Below are positions 33,080 through 42,269 of a stretch of 64,000 nucleotides of DNA, one piece after another (within the stretch, counting starts at the first letter, position 1; each line of letters opens with the position of its first letter). Source of the DNA: Microbacterium sp. TPD7012 (GTDB lineage: Bacteria > Actinomycetota > Actinomycetes > Actinomycetales > Microbacteriaceae); the NCBI RefSeq assembly GCF_003075395.1, contig NZ_QDFV01000009.1:1-64000 (forward strand), given 5' to 3'. Made by a program: the position numbers and the translations under genes. Below the pieces are notes generated by a model. That model was given only the letters and a program-made list of their open reading frames with translations, was not told where the DNA came from and did not search any database.

Positions 33080-36000
33080 TCAGCGGAAGTCCCTGGACCG
33101 GTGCGTGAGCCCGGTGCGGAGATCTTCGAAGGCATCGGCGAGCACGTTCACGACCCCCTCTTCCGAGCGCTCCAGGATGCCGCGGATGATGAGCGCCGGA
33201 GAGTCGCGGGCCACACGCCGATAGCGGTTCCACACGCCGGTCGAGCAGACGACGTTCACCAGTCCGCTCTCGTCCTCGAGGTTCATGAACGTGATGCCTG
33301 AGGCCGTGGCCGGTCGCTGGCGGTGCGTGACGAGCCCGGCGACCTCGATGCGACGGCCGGACTCGTGTGCGCGCAGATCGGCGGCGGTCAGGACGCCTCT
33401 GTCGTGCAGCGCGTCGCGGAAGTGGGCCATCGGGTGGTCGTCGGTCGACACCCCGGTCGCCCAGAGGTCGGCGGAGAGCCGCTCATAGCTGGTCTGGTCG
33501 GCGAACAGGGGCGGCTGCACGGCGACGGAGGTGCCGGGAAGGAACCGCGACCGGTCGTCGGCCGCCGCACCCGCGAGCCAGATCGCCTCGCGCCGCTCCA
33601 GGCCGAGGCAGGCGAACGCGCCGGCGGTGGCGAGAGCCTCCAGCTGTGCAGCTGTGGCGTCTGTGCGCCGCACCAGGTCGTGCAGGTCGCGGTAGAGCCC
33701 GTTCGCCTCGCGCTCGGCGACGATCTTCTCGGCCAGGGGCACGCCGATCCCACGGATGCCGCTGAGCCCCAGTCGCACGGCGTGACCACCGTCTCGGCGA
33801 TGGGAGGCCGACTCGTCGGGGGCGTCTCTGTCGAAGCGGAGCGTCGGGGGCTGCGGGACGGCGAGGCAGTCGTCCCTGCCGGTCGGGCGCCGGATGGGCT
33901 CGGCGAGCGGCTCCAGGGTCTCGGTGGCACCCGAGAGGTGCAGATCGGGGCGACGGACCTCCACGCCGTGCCGTCGCGCATCGGCGGTCAGGGTCGCCCC
34001 GGAGTAGAAGCCCATGGGCTGCGAACGCAGCAGCCCGGCGAGGAAGGCGGCGGGATAGTGCAGCTTCAGCCAGGAGCTGGCATACACGAGCAGCGCGAAC
34101 GACAGCGAATGGGACTCCGCGAAGCCGAAGTTCGAGAACGCCTGGATCTGCGCGTAGATGCGATCGGAGGCGTCGATGTCGAGCCCTCTCCTCGCCATTC
34201 CCGCGTAGAGCTTCTCGCGCACTCGCTCGATCTTCTCCAGGCCGCGCTTGGACCCCATGGCCCGACGCAGCAGATCGGCCTCGTCGGCCGTGCAGTCGCC
34301 GACCGCGGTGGCCATCTGGATGAGCTGCTCCTGGAAGATCGGGATCCCCAGGGTGCGTTTCAGGATCGGTTCGAGATCGCTGTGCGGGTAGGGGATCTCG
34401 AGGTCCACCGGCTCCTCGCCGCGGGCGGTCCGCTCCCGGTTCTCCTCGTCGAGGCGGTCCTTCGCCATCTTGCGCCGGACGAACGGATGCACGGCGCCGC
34501 CCTGGATGGGGCCGGGACGGATGAGGGCGATCTGGATGGTGAGGTCGTAGAAGCTCCGCGGCTGCAGGCGGGGGAGCAGCCCGATCTGGGCACGCGACTC
34601 GACCTGGAACACCCCGATCGAATCCGCTCGGCACAGCATGTCGTAGACCGCCGGCTCCTCCTTGGGGAGCGTCTCCAGCGTCCACCGCTCGCCGGTGGCC
34701 TCGAGGATCATGTCGAAGCAGTGCTGGAGCGCGGCGAGCATCCCGAGACCCAGCAGGTCGAACTTCACCAGCCCCATGAAGGCGGCGTCGTCCTTGTCCC
34801 ACTGGATCACGGTACGGTCCTCCATGCGGGCATGCTCGACCGGCACGACCTCGCCGACGGGTCGTGCCGTGAGCACCATGCCGCCGGAGTGGATGCCGAG
34901 GTGACGCGGAGCCTTCAGCAGCTCGCCCGCGTAGGCGAGCACGTTCTCGGGGATGTCGTGCCCCTCGGAGGGCTCCAACCCCGTGCTCCAGCCGTCGACC
35001 TGGCGGGACCAGGCATCCTGCTGCCCCGGCGAGTGGCCGAGTGCCCTCGCCATGTCGCGCACCGCGTTCTTCGGTCGGTACTGGATGACGTTCGCCACCT
35101 GGGCCGCGCGCTCCCTGCCGTACTCCCCGTACACCCACTGGATGATCTCCTCGCGGCGGCGGGAGTCGAAGTCCACGTCGATGTCGGGCTCTTCGGTGCG
35201 GGTGGTGGCGAGGAACCTCTCGAAGGGGAGTCCGTAGAGGATCGGGTCGACGGCGGTGATGCCCAACAGGTAGCAGACCGCGCTCGCCGCAGCCGATCCT
35301 CGCCCCTGGCAGAGGATGCCGCGCCGACGAGCCTCGGCGACGATGCCGTGCACGATGAGAAAGTACCCGGGGAAGTCCTTCTCCTCGATGACGTCGAGCT
35401 CCCGCTCGATCCGGCGATGCTCCTCGTCCTTCAGCCGGGGGTACTTCGACGGCACGGCATCCCACACGAGCTGTCGCAGCCAGCTCATCGGCGTGTGCCC
35501 CTCCGGCACCTTCTGCTTCGGCAGCGCCGGCCGGGCGAGCCGCAGCGGGAAGGCGGATGCCGAGGCCAGCTCCAAGCCGTACGAGATCGCCCCCGGGTAG
35601 CGCTGGAAGCGGGCCGACATCTCCGCACCGCTGCGCAGATGCGCGCCACCGTGTGCGGGCAGCCATCCGTCGAGCTCGTCCATGCTGCGAACGGCGCGGA
35701 CGGCGGCCACGGCCTCGGCGAGCGGCGCCTGTGCGGGGCTGGCGTAGTGCACGTTGTTCGTCGCCACCACGGGCAGGCGCATCCGCCGGGCGAGGTCGGC
35801 GAGAGCGTCGTTGCGGCGGGTGTCCTGCGGGTCTCCATGGTCGAAGAGCTCGACGGCGACGTGCTCGGCGCCGAACAGGTCGACGAGGCTCCGGAGCGGG
35901 GTCGCGGCATCGCCTGCCTCGAGTCCTCGGCGCACCGCGCCCTTGCGGCATCCGGTCAGGATCGTCCAGTGCCCGCCCGCGCTCGCCGCGAGCTCGTCGA

Positions 36001-36538
36001 TGTCGTACACCGGGCGCCCCTTCTCGCCCCCGCGCAGCTGGGCGGCGGTGATCGCGCCCGAGAGACGGTGATAGCCCTCCATCCCCCGGGCGAGGACCAG
36101 CAGATGCTCGCCCGCCGGATCGGGGCTGCCCCGCTGCGGGGCGGGAAGGTCGAGTGACAGCTCCGCGCCGTACACCGTCTGCAGCGGCGTCTTCATGAGC
36201 TCGGCCTGATCGGCGAAGCGCGCGGCGCCGTAGAAGCCGTCGTGGTCGGTGAGGGCGAATGCGGTGAGACCGAGGCGCTCGGCCTCGGCGAGGAGGTCTT
36301 CCGGGGCGGAGGCGCCGTCGAGGAACGAGTACGAGGAGTGCGCATGCAGCTCGGCGTAGGGCACCGCATCGGCCGGCCGCGATATGCCGGTGACCGGCGT
36401 GCGCTGCCGCCGTCTGCTCACCGGCCCGGGGTCGGGTCGCGAGGCGGGCGGCTCGACACTCTGCCGCGGGGGCGGCTCCTCGCCGCTGAGGGTGCGCTCG
36501 AGCTCGCTCCAGGTCTGCGGGGGATTGTGCCAGCCCAT
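33080..36538 (-). CDS. dnaE2: error-prone DNA polymerase DnaE2
   Basis: A 1152-residue C-family polymerase for damage-induced mutagenesis. The PHP domain begins YAELHAHSSYSFLDGASAPEDLL. The polymerase core has the active-site Asp residues in EPDIDVDFDSRRREE. Late domains include a helix-hairpin-helix (SGIRGIGVPLAEKIVAEREANG) and an OB fold (GLVTHRQRPATASGITFMNLEDESG). ATG 36538 overlaps the imuB stop in ATGA. The gene order imuA'-imuB-dnaE2 and a LexA-like box upstream of imuA' identify the SOS mutasome cassette. Confidence 0.96.
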   Translation of the reverse strand: MGWHNPPQTWSELERTLSGEEPPPRQSVEPPASRPDPGPVSRRRQRTPVTGISRPADAVPYAELHAHSSYSFLDGASAPEDLLAEAERLGLTAFALTDHDGFYGAARFADQAELMKTPLQTVYGAELSLDLPAPQRGSPDPAGEHLLVLARGMEGYHRLSGAITAAQLRGGEKGRPVYDIDELAASAGGHWTILTGCRKGAVRRGLEAGDAATPLRSLVDLFGAEHVAVELFDHGDPQDTRRNDALADLARRMRLPVVATNNVHYASPAQAPLAEAVAAVRAVRSMDELDGWLPAHGGAHLRSGAEMSARFQRYPGAISYGLELASASAFPLRLARPALPKQKVPEGHTPMSWLRQLVWDAVPSKYPRLKDEEHRRIERELDVIEEKDFPGYFLIVHGIVAEARRRGILCQGRGSAAASAVCYLLGITAVDPILYGLPFERFLATTRTEEPDIDVDFDSRRREEIIQWVYGEYGRERAAQVANVIQYRPKNAVRDMARALGHSPGQQDAWSRQVDGWSTGLEPSEGHDIPENVLAYAGELLKAPRHLGIHSGGMVLTARPVGEVVPVEHARMEDRTVIQWDKDDAAFMGLVKFDLLGLGMLAALQHCFDMILEATGERWTLETLPKEEPAVYDMLCRADSIGVFQVESRAQIGLLPRLQPRSFYDLTIQIALIRPGPIQGGAVHPFVRRKMAKDRLDEENRERTARGEEPVDLEIPYPHSDLEPILKRTLGIPIFQEQLIQMATAVGDCTADEADLLRRAMGSKRGLEKIERVREKLYAGMARRGLDIDASDRIYAQIQAFSNFGFAESHSLSFALLVYASSWLKLHYPAAFLAGLLRSQPMGFYSGATLTADARRHGVEVRRPDLHLSGATETLEPLAEPIRRPTGRDDCLAVPQPPTLRFDRDAPDESASHRRDGGHAVRLGLSGIRGIGVPLAEKIVAEREANGLYRDLHDLVRRTDATAAQLEALATAGAFACLGLERREAIWLAGAAADDRSRFLPGTSVAVQPPLFADQTSYERLSADLWATGVSTDDHPMAHFRDALHDRGVLTAADLRAHESGRRIEVAGLVTHRQRPATASGITFMNLEDESGLVNVVCSTGVWNRYRRVARDSPALIIRGILERSEEGVVNVLADAFEDLRTGLTHRSRDFR

Positions 36539-38076
36539 CAGCGATACCTCCCCTCGACCCACCAGCGTTCACCGGTGCGGAAGACGAGCCAGGCGTGGTC
36601 GTGGTCGTCGACGATCTGGAGCCGGTGTCCTCGCCTGCCTCCGTCGGATGCCCAGCGGCGCTCGTGCACGGGCCAGGGGCCGGCCCAGGCCTGCACGGCG
36701 ACGCCGTCGATGCGCGCGGGGTCCTGGGAGAGGGCTCCCCGGTCGTCGATGCTGATCGCGGCGCCGTCGGCGGCGAGCACGCCGATGGGACGCGGCGGCA
36801 GGAAGACCTCGGCGGGGAGAGGGTCGGGCAGGCTTCCCGGCCAGGGGGAGCCGGGATCGCGCGGCGGGACCGGCCGCTCGCCCCAGGGTGTGAGGACCTG
36901 ACGATCGGCGAGCCAGCGGCCTCCCGCGAGGGCGGCCGTGACCACGCCCTGATGGCCCAGCATGGTCTGCACACGGGAGACCGCGTGGTGCAGCCGCTCA
37001 TCGGTGCCGGAGCCGAAGAGCCCGGGCTGGTGGTGGGCGGCGTCGTCCACGGCGACCGGGACGATCCGCACCGCCACGATGCCGCCGAACCCCCGTGCCT
37101 CGTCGACGGGCTCCTTCGCCGACTGCGCGGCCAGCGCCTCCAGCTGCCACCGCACGCGGTCGACGAGGTCGGAGGCGTCGAAGCAGGTCGGATGCAGCCA
37201 GGTGCGGGAGAAGACCGTCCCGTTGTCGTCCGTCATGTCGATCCGCACCTCCGTGCAGACGACAGAGGCGTCTCCGAGCGCGAGCAGCACGGCATCCGCC
37301 GTCTGCCGCACGGCGAAGGCCACCTGATCGGTTCCGCCCAGCGGGGATTCGAACTCGATGCCCCGCACCAGCTCGGGGTCGGGAGGGCGAGGGGTCAGCG
37401 GTCGGGAATCGGCGCCGGCGGCGAGGGCATGCAGGCGGGCGCCGTGCTCTCCGAAGCGGTCGCGCACGTCGAGCGGGGCGAGGGCGGTGAACTCGCCGAG
37501 AGTGCGCACACCGAGACGGACGAGGAGGCCGGCGATCTGCTCGTCCCGCAGCACCTGCACGGGGTAGGGCGCGAGGAACTCCTGCGAGCGCCCCGGCGGG
37601 ACGACGGTGCAGGCGTCGCGGCCCCGGGCGGCGATCTCGGCGGTGAAGGGGCCGTCGGCCACGCCGATGCGCACCTCGGGCAGCCCCGCTTCCGCGAGCA
37701 CGGACGTGAGAGCCCCGGCCGCCTCGGCCTCGCCGCCGTGATAGCGGGAGATGCCCCTGGCGCGCAGGATCGCGAGCCCCGGACGCAGCAGGGTCACACC
37801 GGGGGCGTGCTTCTCGATGAGGTGCAGCACGGGGAGGAAGGCGCGCTCGTCTCGTGCCGGGTCGTGCGGAAGCACCCGCAGCGAGGAGAGATGCCCCTGC
37901 GCGACGCGGCGGCGCTGACCGGTGCGCACGCCGTGCTCCCTGGCCGAGGCCGTGCAGGCGACGATCGTGTTCGCCTGCACCAGCGCGGTGGGCGGATGGG
38001 GAGGCGGACCGCCCAGAGCGGCGCGCAGCGGCCAGTCCGGGAACCACAGCACGAGGACGCGGAGCGGGGCGTTCAT
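36538..38076 (-). CDS. imuB: ImuB, Y-family-like mutasome subunit
   Basis: A 512-residue protein related to Y-family polymerases but considered catalytically inactive in this system; it bridges DnaE2 to the clamp. The N-terminus LRVLVLWFPDWPLRAAL matches the family. A beta-clamp binding motif QPGLFG lies near residue 350, similar in place and form to the QLPLWG motif of mycobacterial ImuB. It overlaps imuA' and dnaE2 by 4 bases each, so the three are translated together. Confidence 0.94.
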   Translation of the reverse strand: MNAPLRVLVLWFPDWPLRAALGGPPPHPPTALVQANTIVACTASAREHGVRTGQRRRVAQGHLSSLRVLPHDPARDERAFLPVLHLIEKHAPGVTLLRPGLAILRARGISRYHGGEAEAAGALTSVLAEAGLPEVRIGVADGPFTAEIAARGRDACTVVPPGRSQEFLAPYPVQVLRDEQIAGLLVRLGVRTLGEFTALAPLDVRDRFGEHGARLHALAAGADSRPLTPRPPDPELVRGIEFESPLGGTDQVAFAVRQTADAVLLALGDASVVCTEVRIDMTDDNGTVFSRTWLHPTCFDASDLVDRVRWQLEALAAQSAKEPVDEARGFGGIVAVRIVPVAVDDAAHHQPGLFGSGTDERLHHAVSRVQTMLGHQGVVTAALAGGRWLADRQVLTPWGERPVPPRDPGSPWPGSLPDPLPAEVFLPPRPIGVLAADGAAISIDDRGALSQDPARIDGVAVQAWAGPWPVHERRWASDGGRRGHRLQIVDDHDHAWLVFRTGERWWVEGRYR

Positions 38077-38870
38077 CCGGCCTCCGCCCAGTGCAGGAGC
38101 TCGGTCGGAGCCGCGTCGTCGACCGAGCTCCTGCCGGACGCCGTCTCGGCGGCGAGCGACGGCAGCGCGGTGAGCTCTGCCGCGGCCGCCTCGACGGCGC
38201 CGTGTCCGCCGGGCAGCTGCACGCGCACGCTCGAGGGCCGGGGGCTGTGCCGGGTCAGGGCCGTCACCGTCACGGTGCGGTCGGAGAGCAGCCCCCAGCC
38301 CGCGCCGAGACCGTGCCAGTGCGGGTCGTGCAGGCGGATCGTCCCCTCGCTCTGCGGCCATCGCTCCACGGCGGGGGACTCCGTGACCAGGAGCGTGCAT
38401 CCGCGATCACGGAGCCGCGCGCTGAGACGGGACACGTCGGCGTCCCGTGCCCGCGACTGCGGATTCACCACGATGAGGGGGACGACTTCGGCCAGCGCCG
38501 ACGTCGCCGCGAGCCAGCGCTCGCCGGGTTCGGGGACGAGGATCAACCGCGTGAGGTCGATGCCGAACGCGGCAGCAGCCTCGACGCCGAGCGTCGGCAT
38601 GCCGACCACCGCGCACCAATGCCCCTTCCGCGACGCCGCGCTGAGCAGGGCGAGCACGAGGCTCGGCGACGGGGAGACGCTGTAGGCGGTGCCGGTCTGC
38701 AGCCCCTCCTCCGGCAGCAGAGCGGCGAGCGAGGGGTCGAGCGGGAGCAGCGCGTGCTCGCTGCGCCGCCGCTGCATCCTGCTGATCTCGCGGCGCAGAC
38801 GCAGCACCTCTCCGGCGCGAGAATCGCTGGTCGGAGAGAGCGCGGTCACCGCATCGAGCCCGATCCCCAT
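38073..38870 (-). CDS. imuA': ImuA', SOS mutasome accessory protein
   Basis: A 265-residue RecA-fold-related protein. A charged N-terminal helix (VLRLRREISRMQRRRSEHALLPL) precedes the degenerate core; the Walker A loop is replaced by SVSPSPSLVLAL, as expected for ImuA' rather than RecA. It is needed with ImuB and DnaE2 for induced mutagenesis. ATG 38870 was chosen; a further in-frame ATG at 38933 lies upstream of the LexA-like box and is unlikely. It is the first gene of the cassette. Confidence 0.9.
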   Translation of the reverse strand: MGIGLDAVTALSPTSDSRAGEVLRLRREISRMQRRRSEHALLPLDPSLAALLPEEGLQTGTAYSVSPSPSLVLALLSAASRKGHWCAVVGMPTLGVEAAAAFGIDLTRLILVPEPGERWLAATSALAEVVPLIVVNPQSRARDADVSRLSARLRDRGCTLLVTESPAVERWPQSEGTIRLHDPHWHGLGAGWGLLSDRTVTVTALTRHSPRPSSVRVQLPGGHGAVEAAAAELTALPSLAAETASGRSSVDDAAPTELLHWAEAG

Positions 38871-38880
38871 GCATCCATCC

Positions 38881-38896
38881 TCGAAGATATGTACGA
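38881..38896. promoter_or_regulatory. LexA-like SOS box of the imuA'-imuB-dnaE2 cassette
   Basis: TCGAAGATATGTACGA matches TCGAAC-N4-GTTCGA in all but one base of each half. It lies 10 bases before the imuA' ATG. The nine bases ATGTACGAA (38889-38897) recur inverted as TTCGTACAT at 38925-38933, suggesting a second, partial site. Confidence 0.75.
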
Positions 38897-39002
38897 ATAA
38901 AGCAAGTGGCACTGACGACGCTAGTTCGTACATCGGACATCCGGAATCGACGCCGGGAATCGGTTATCCACACCGACGGAGCGCGACATCCGCCCGATCT
39001 CC

Positions 39003-39008
39003 TAACCT
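39003..39008 (+). promoter_or_regulatory. -10 element of the A24 peptidase gene
   Basis: TAACCT, six bases, ATG at 39015; leaderless layout. Confidence 0.6.
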
Positions 39009-39014
39009 GCCGGG

Positions 39015-39485
39015 ATGGACCCCCGGCTCGCACTCGTCGCCCTCGTGCACGGCGCCCTGCTGGGCATCGGCGGGTGGCTGATCATGATCGACGTGCGCAC
39101 GCATCGGCTGCCGGATCGGATCGTGCTGCCGACCCTCGCGTCGCTGATCCTCCTCGTCGTGATCGATGCCGCGGTCGCGGGGCAGAGCGCTCCGACGATC
39201 CGCGCTCTCCTCGGCATGCTCGTCCTCGGCGGGTTCTACGCCCTGCTGCGACTGATCAGCCGGTCAGGGATGGGCGGAGGCGATGTCAAGCTCGCCGCGG
39301 TCATCGGACTCGTCCTGGGATGGCACGGCTGGCAGCAGCTCGCGATCGGCGCGGCATCCGCCTTCGTGCTGGGCGCGCTCTTCGCCCTCGCGCTGATCCT
39401 CCTGCGTCGGGCGGACGGCACCACCCGCATCGCGTTCGGCCCGTGGATGATCGCGGGCGCGCTCCTCGGCGTCCTCGTCGGATGA
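39015..39485 (+). CDS. A24-family prepilin-peptidase-like protein
   Basis: A 156-residue membrane protein with about five helices. It has the two aspartate motifs of type IV prepilin peptidases: IDVRTHRLPD after the first helix and SGMGGGDVKLAAVIG. The N-terminal methylase domain with Cys pairs is absent, as in short Gram-positive and archaeal-type members. It would cleave class III signal peptides of pilins or competence pseudopilins, but no such genes are in the window. It is leaderless by promoter spacing. Confidence 0.86.
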   Translation: MDPRLALVALVHGALLGIGGWLIMIDVRTHRLPDRIVLPTLASLILLVVIDAAVAGQSAPTIRALLGMLVLGGFYALLRLISRSGMGGGDVKLAAVIGLVLGWHGWQQLAIGAASAFVLGALFALALILLRRADGTTRIAFGPWMIAGALLGVLVG

Positions 39486-39491
39486 AGGGTC

Positions 39492-39497
39492 TACTCT
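39492..39497 (+). promoter_or_regulatory. -10 element of the gene at 39504
   Basis: TACTCT, six bases (GAGGTC), ATG at 39504; leaderless layout. Confidence 0.6.
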
Positions 39498-39503
39498 GAG
39501 GTC

Positions 39504-39719
39504 ATGGCACTCGCACGACTTCACGGCGGCCCGCTCGACGGGCAGATCATCCCCCTCGGCGACGCGGACGACAAGCTGATCGTCCCCTACAGCGAGACGC
39601 AGGTGGTCTACAACCGCCGTGGCGAGCCGCAGAACACCGGACCCGAAGACGGTCCCACCGAGATCGACTACTGGTTCGACGAAGCCCTCGAGGATCTCAC
39701 TCTCAACGATGACGACTGA
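39504..39719 (+). CDS. small conserved hypothetical protein
   Basis: A 71-residue acidic protein (MALARLHGGPLDGQIIPLGD). The opening LHGGPLDGQ is a pattern I associate with short actinobacterial and phage-related hypothetical proteins, where a Gly-rich strand pair is followed by a Tyr-containing strand (VVYNRRGE). The C-terminus is very acidic (EALEDLTLNDDD). It overlaps the CYTH gene by 11 bases and is likely cotranscribed with it. The function is unknown. Confidence 0.75.
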   Translation: MALARLHGGPLDGQIIPLGDADDKLIVPYSETQVVYNRRGEPQNTGPEDGPTEIDYWFDEALEDLTLNDDD

Positions 39720-40326
39720 GCCGTCCCGCACGGTCGAGGTCGAGCGCAAGTACGACGTCGACATCGACACACCGCTGCCCCGCTGGAGTGACATCCCCGG
39801 CGTCGACGCCGTCACAGCGGGAGAGGCGCGGGCGCTGGACGCCCGCTACTTCGACACCGCAGACGGAACCCTCGCGCGCTCCGGAGTCGCGCTCCGGCGG
39901 CGCACCGGCGGTCCGGACGAGGGCTGGCACGTGAAGGGGCCGAGGCAGGGCGACGGACGGCTCGAGCTCGGCTGGCCGCTCGGCGAGGGCGACGCGCTGC
40001 CCTACGACGTCGCCGCGACCGTCTCCACCTGGACCACCGCGCCGCTCGCGCCGCTCGCCCGGATCGAGAACGACCGCACCGCGTACCTGCTCACCGGACC
40101 CGACGGGGTCGTGGCGGAGTTCGTCGACGACCGGGTCCGCGCCACCGATCTCCGCGGAGGCGTGCAGCGCGAATGGCGGGAGTGGGAGATGGAGCTCGGA
40201 CCGGCGGCACCCGCCGACGAGGCCGGGAGAGCGGCTTTCTTCGCCGCGGTCGAGCGTGCCGTCCGTGCCGCCGGAGGGCGTGATTCCGCATCCGGGTCCA
40301 AGCTCGCCCGCGCGCTGGGGTTCTAG
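39709..40326 (+). CDS. CYTH domain protein (triphosphate tunnel metalloenzyme)
   Basis: A 205-residue protein. The ExExK signature is EVERKYD at residues 10-16, followed by charged strands typical of the tunnel (ALDARYFDTADGTLARSGVALRRRTGG, WHVKGPRQGDGRLELGWPL, EWREWEMELG). Such enzymes hydrolyse inorganic triphosphate or related substrates; the bacterial substrate is not known. ATG 39709 lies within the end of the preceding small gene. Confidence 0.9.
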   Translation: MTTEPSRTVEVERKYDVDIDTPLPRWSDIPGVDAVTAGEARALDARYFDTADGTLARSGVALRRRTGGPDEGWHVKGPRQGDGRLELGWPLGEGDALPYDVAATVSTWTTAPLAPLARIENDRTAYLLTGPDGVVAEFVDDRVRATDLRGGVQREWREWEMELGPAAPADEAGRAAFFAAVERAVRAAGGRDSASGSKLARALGF

Positions 40327-40389
40327 CCCGATGACGGCGGCGCCCGCAACCCCTTCCCGGGAGCGCCCGGCGCGTGCTTGAGTGACAGC

Positions 40390-41550
40390 ATGAGCCGACC
40401 GCCTGTGCTTCGATCGCTGCAGACGATCGTCCCCGACACCGTCCTCCACCAGGATGAGGTGCGCGACGTGTTCGCCGCGCAGCCCGACCTCGGACGACTG
40501 GCGCAGCGGATCGTGTCGACGTCGTTCACAGTGTCGGGCATCGACACCCGTCACACCGTGATCGACGAGCTGTCCCTCGACTCCGACGCGGTGGACCCGA
40601 TCTTCTTCGACCGCCGCTCGGGAGCGCTGCTCGCGCCGGGCACGAAGACACGCAACGAGGTCTACACGCGTGAAGCGGCCAGACTCTTCGTCGATGTGGC
40701 GCGGCGGGCGCTCGATGCCGACCCCGACATCGAGCCGGCCGATGTGACGCACGTCATCACCGTCTCGTGCACGGGCTTCCATGCGCCCGGACCGGAGTAC
40801 GAGATCGTGCGGGCACTCGGCCTGTCCGACAGCGTGCAGCGCTATCACCTCGGGTTCATGGGCTGCTATGCGTCGATGCCGGCGCTCCGCGCGGCGAGTC
40901 AGTTCTGCGCCGCGGACGAGAACGCCGTGGTCCTGGTGGTCAGCGTCGAGCTGTGCACCCTGCACCTGCGGTCCTCCGAGGATCCCGACACGATCGTGGC
41001 GTCCTCGCTGTTCGCCGACGGTGCGGCGGCCGGGATCGTGACGGCACGGGCTCTCCCGTCGGGGGTCACCGGCCTCCGTCTCGACCGCTTCCACACCGCG
41101 ATCGCGCCCGAGGGCGAGAAGGCGATGGCCTGGACGATCGGCGACACCGGGTTCGAGATGATCCTGGCCACGACCGTGCCGCAGATCATCGGCGAGACGA
41201 TCATCGGCGCCCTGCGGCCGCTGTACGCGCCGGAGGACGACCTGGTCGCCGCCTTCGACGGGGATGCCGTCGGCGGAGAGGTCGCGCACTGGGCGATCCA
41301 TCCCGGCGGGCGCAGCATCCTGGATCGCATCCAGGAGAAGCTGCACCTCAGCGACGAGCAGCTGCACCCGGCCAGGGAGGTCCTGCGCGAGAACGGCAAC
41401 ATGTCGAGCGCGACCGTGCTGTTCGTGCTCAAGCGCATCCTCGAGCAGGAGGGCGCACGGGTCGGCGATCGCGTCTCGGCGATGGCGTTCGGGCCGGGCC
41501 TCACGGCCGAGAGCGCCCTGATGACCGTGACCGCCGCCGCGGACGCATGA
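40390..41550 (+). CDS. type III polyketide synthase (chalcone/alkylresorcinol synthase type)
   Basis: A 386-residue enzyme that condenses acyl-CoA with malonyl-CoA units. The catalytic triad is complete: Cys159 in LGFMGCYASMPAL, His304 in WAIHPGG and Asn337 in ENGNMSSAT. With the methyltransferase and FAD hydroxylase genes that follow by short overlaps, it matches the srsABC layout of Streptomyces, whose SrsA makes alkylresorcinols for phenolic lipids. Start ATG 40390 is preferred; TTGAGT six bases upstream is a weak -10 candidate. The starter unit is unknown. Confidence 0.93.
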   Translation: MSRPPVLRSLQTIVPDTVLHQDEVRDVFAAQPDLGRLAQRIVSTSFTVSGIDTRHTVIDELSLDSDAVDPIFFDRRSGALLAPGTKTRNEVYTREAARLFVDVARRALDADPDIEPADVTHVITVSCTGFHAPGPEYEIVRALGLSDSVQRYHLGFMGCYASMPALRAASQFCAADENAVVLVVSVELCTLHLRSSEDPDTIVASSLFADGAAAGIVTARALPSGVTGLRLDRFHTAIAPEGEKAMAWTIGDTGFEMILATTVPQIIGETIIGALRPLYAPEDDLVAAFDGDAVGGEVAHWAIHPGGRSILDRIQEKLHLSDEQLHPAREVLRENGNMSSATVLFVLKRILEQEGARVGDRVSAMAFGPGLTAESALMTVTAAADA

Positions 41551-42269
41551 GCGCGGGTCTCTCGACCAGGGACGTCGGCATCCGGGAGCTGATGGACGAT
41601 CCGCAGGCGGACGAGCGGATGCTGGCGCGCACGTACGGGCGATTCGGCTTCGTGAACGCGGTCGTCTCCCGGCCCGGTCTGCTCTATCGGCGCGACATCC
41701 GCCCGAGAGCCGGCGGTGCGCCGCTGCGGATCCTCGACATCGGGGCCGGCGGCGGCGATCTGTGCCGGTTCCTCGCCGGACGGCTGCGCCACGACGGGCT
41801 CGCCGCGGAGATCACCGCCCTCGACACCGATGAGCGCGCGATCCGATGGGCTTCCGCGCACGATCGCGGAGCCGGGGTGCGCTACCGCCGTGCGCTGTCG
41901 ACCGAGCTGGTCGACGAGGGGGAGGCATTCGACGTCGTGCTCTCCAACCACGTGCTGCATCACCTCGACGATGCAGAGCTGCAGACCGTGCTCGAGGACT
42001 CCCGGCGGCTCCTCGCGCCCGGCGGGCTGGCCGCGCACCACGACATCGCCCGCGGCCGCGCCGCCTATGCGCTCTTCGCGACGGCCACCTGGCCGCTCTC
42101 CGGGAACCTCCTCGCCGATTCGTTCATCCGCGAGGACGGACTCCTCAGCATCCGCCGCTCCCACACGGTGGCGGAGCTCCGGGCGATGGTCCCGCACGGC
42201 TGGCGGGTCCGCGGAGGCGTGCCGTCCCGGCTGGAGGTGCGGTGGGAGGACGATCGTGCCCGACCATGA
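41547..42269 (+). CDS. class I SAM methyltransferase of the type III PKS operon
   Basis: A 240-residue methyltransferase. The SAM motif I is ILDIGAGGGDLCRF (~residues 62-75), with ITALDTDERAIRWA (motif II) and FDVVLSNHVLHHLDD (motif IV/V). It overlaps the PKS stop by 4 bases and the FAD gene by 14 bases. In srs-type pathways the corresponding enzyme O- or C-methylates the resorcinol or quinone ring; this role is inferred from the operon. Confidence 0.9.
   Translation: MSAGLSTRDVGIRELMDDPQADERMLARTYGRFGFVNAVVSRPGLLYRRDIRPRAGGAPLRILDIGAGGGDLCRFLAGRLRHDGLAAEITALDTDERAIRWASAHDRGAGVRYRRALSTELVDEGEAFDVVLSNHVLHHLDDAELQTVLEDSRRLLAPGGLAAHHDIARGRAAYALFATATWPLSGNLLADSFIREDGLLSIRRSHTVAELRAMVPHGWRVRGGVPSRLEVRWEDDRARP

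Noticed and set aside
38871..38933. imuA' starting at the upstream ATG 38933
   Set aside because: It would place the LexA-like box inside the coding region and add 21 residues without family resemblance.
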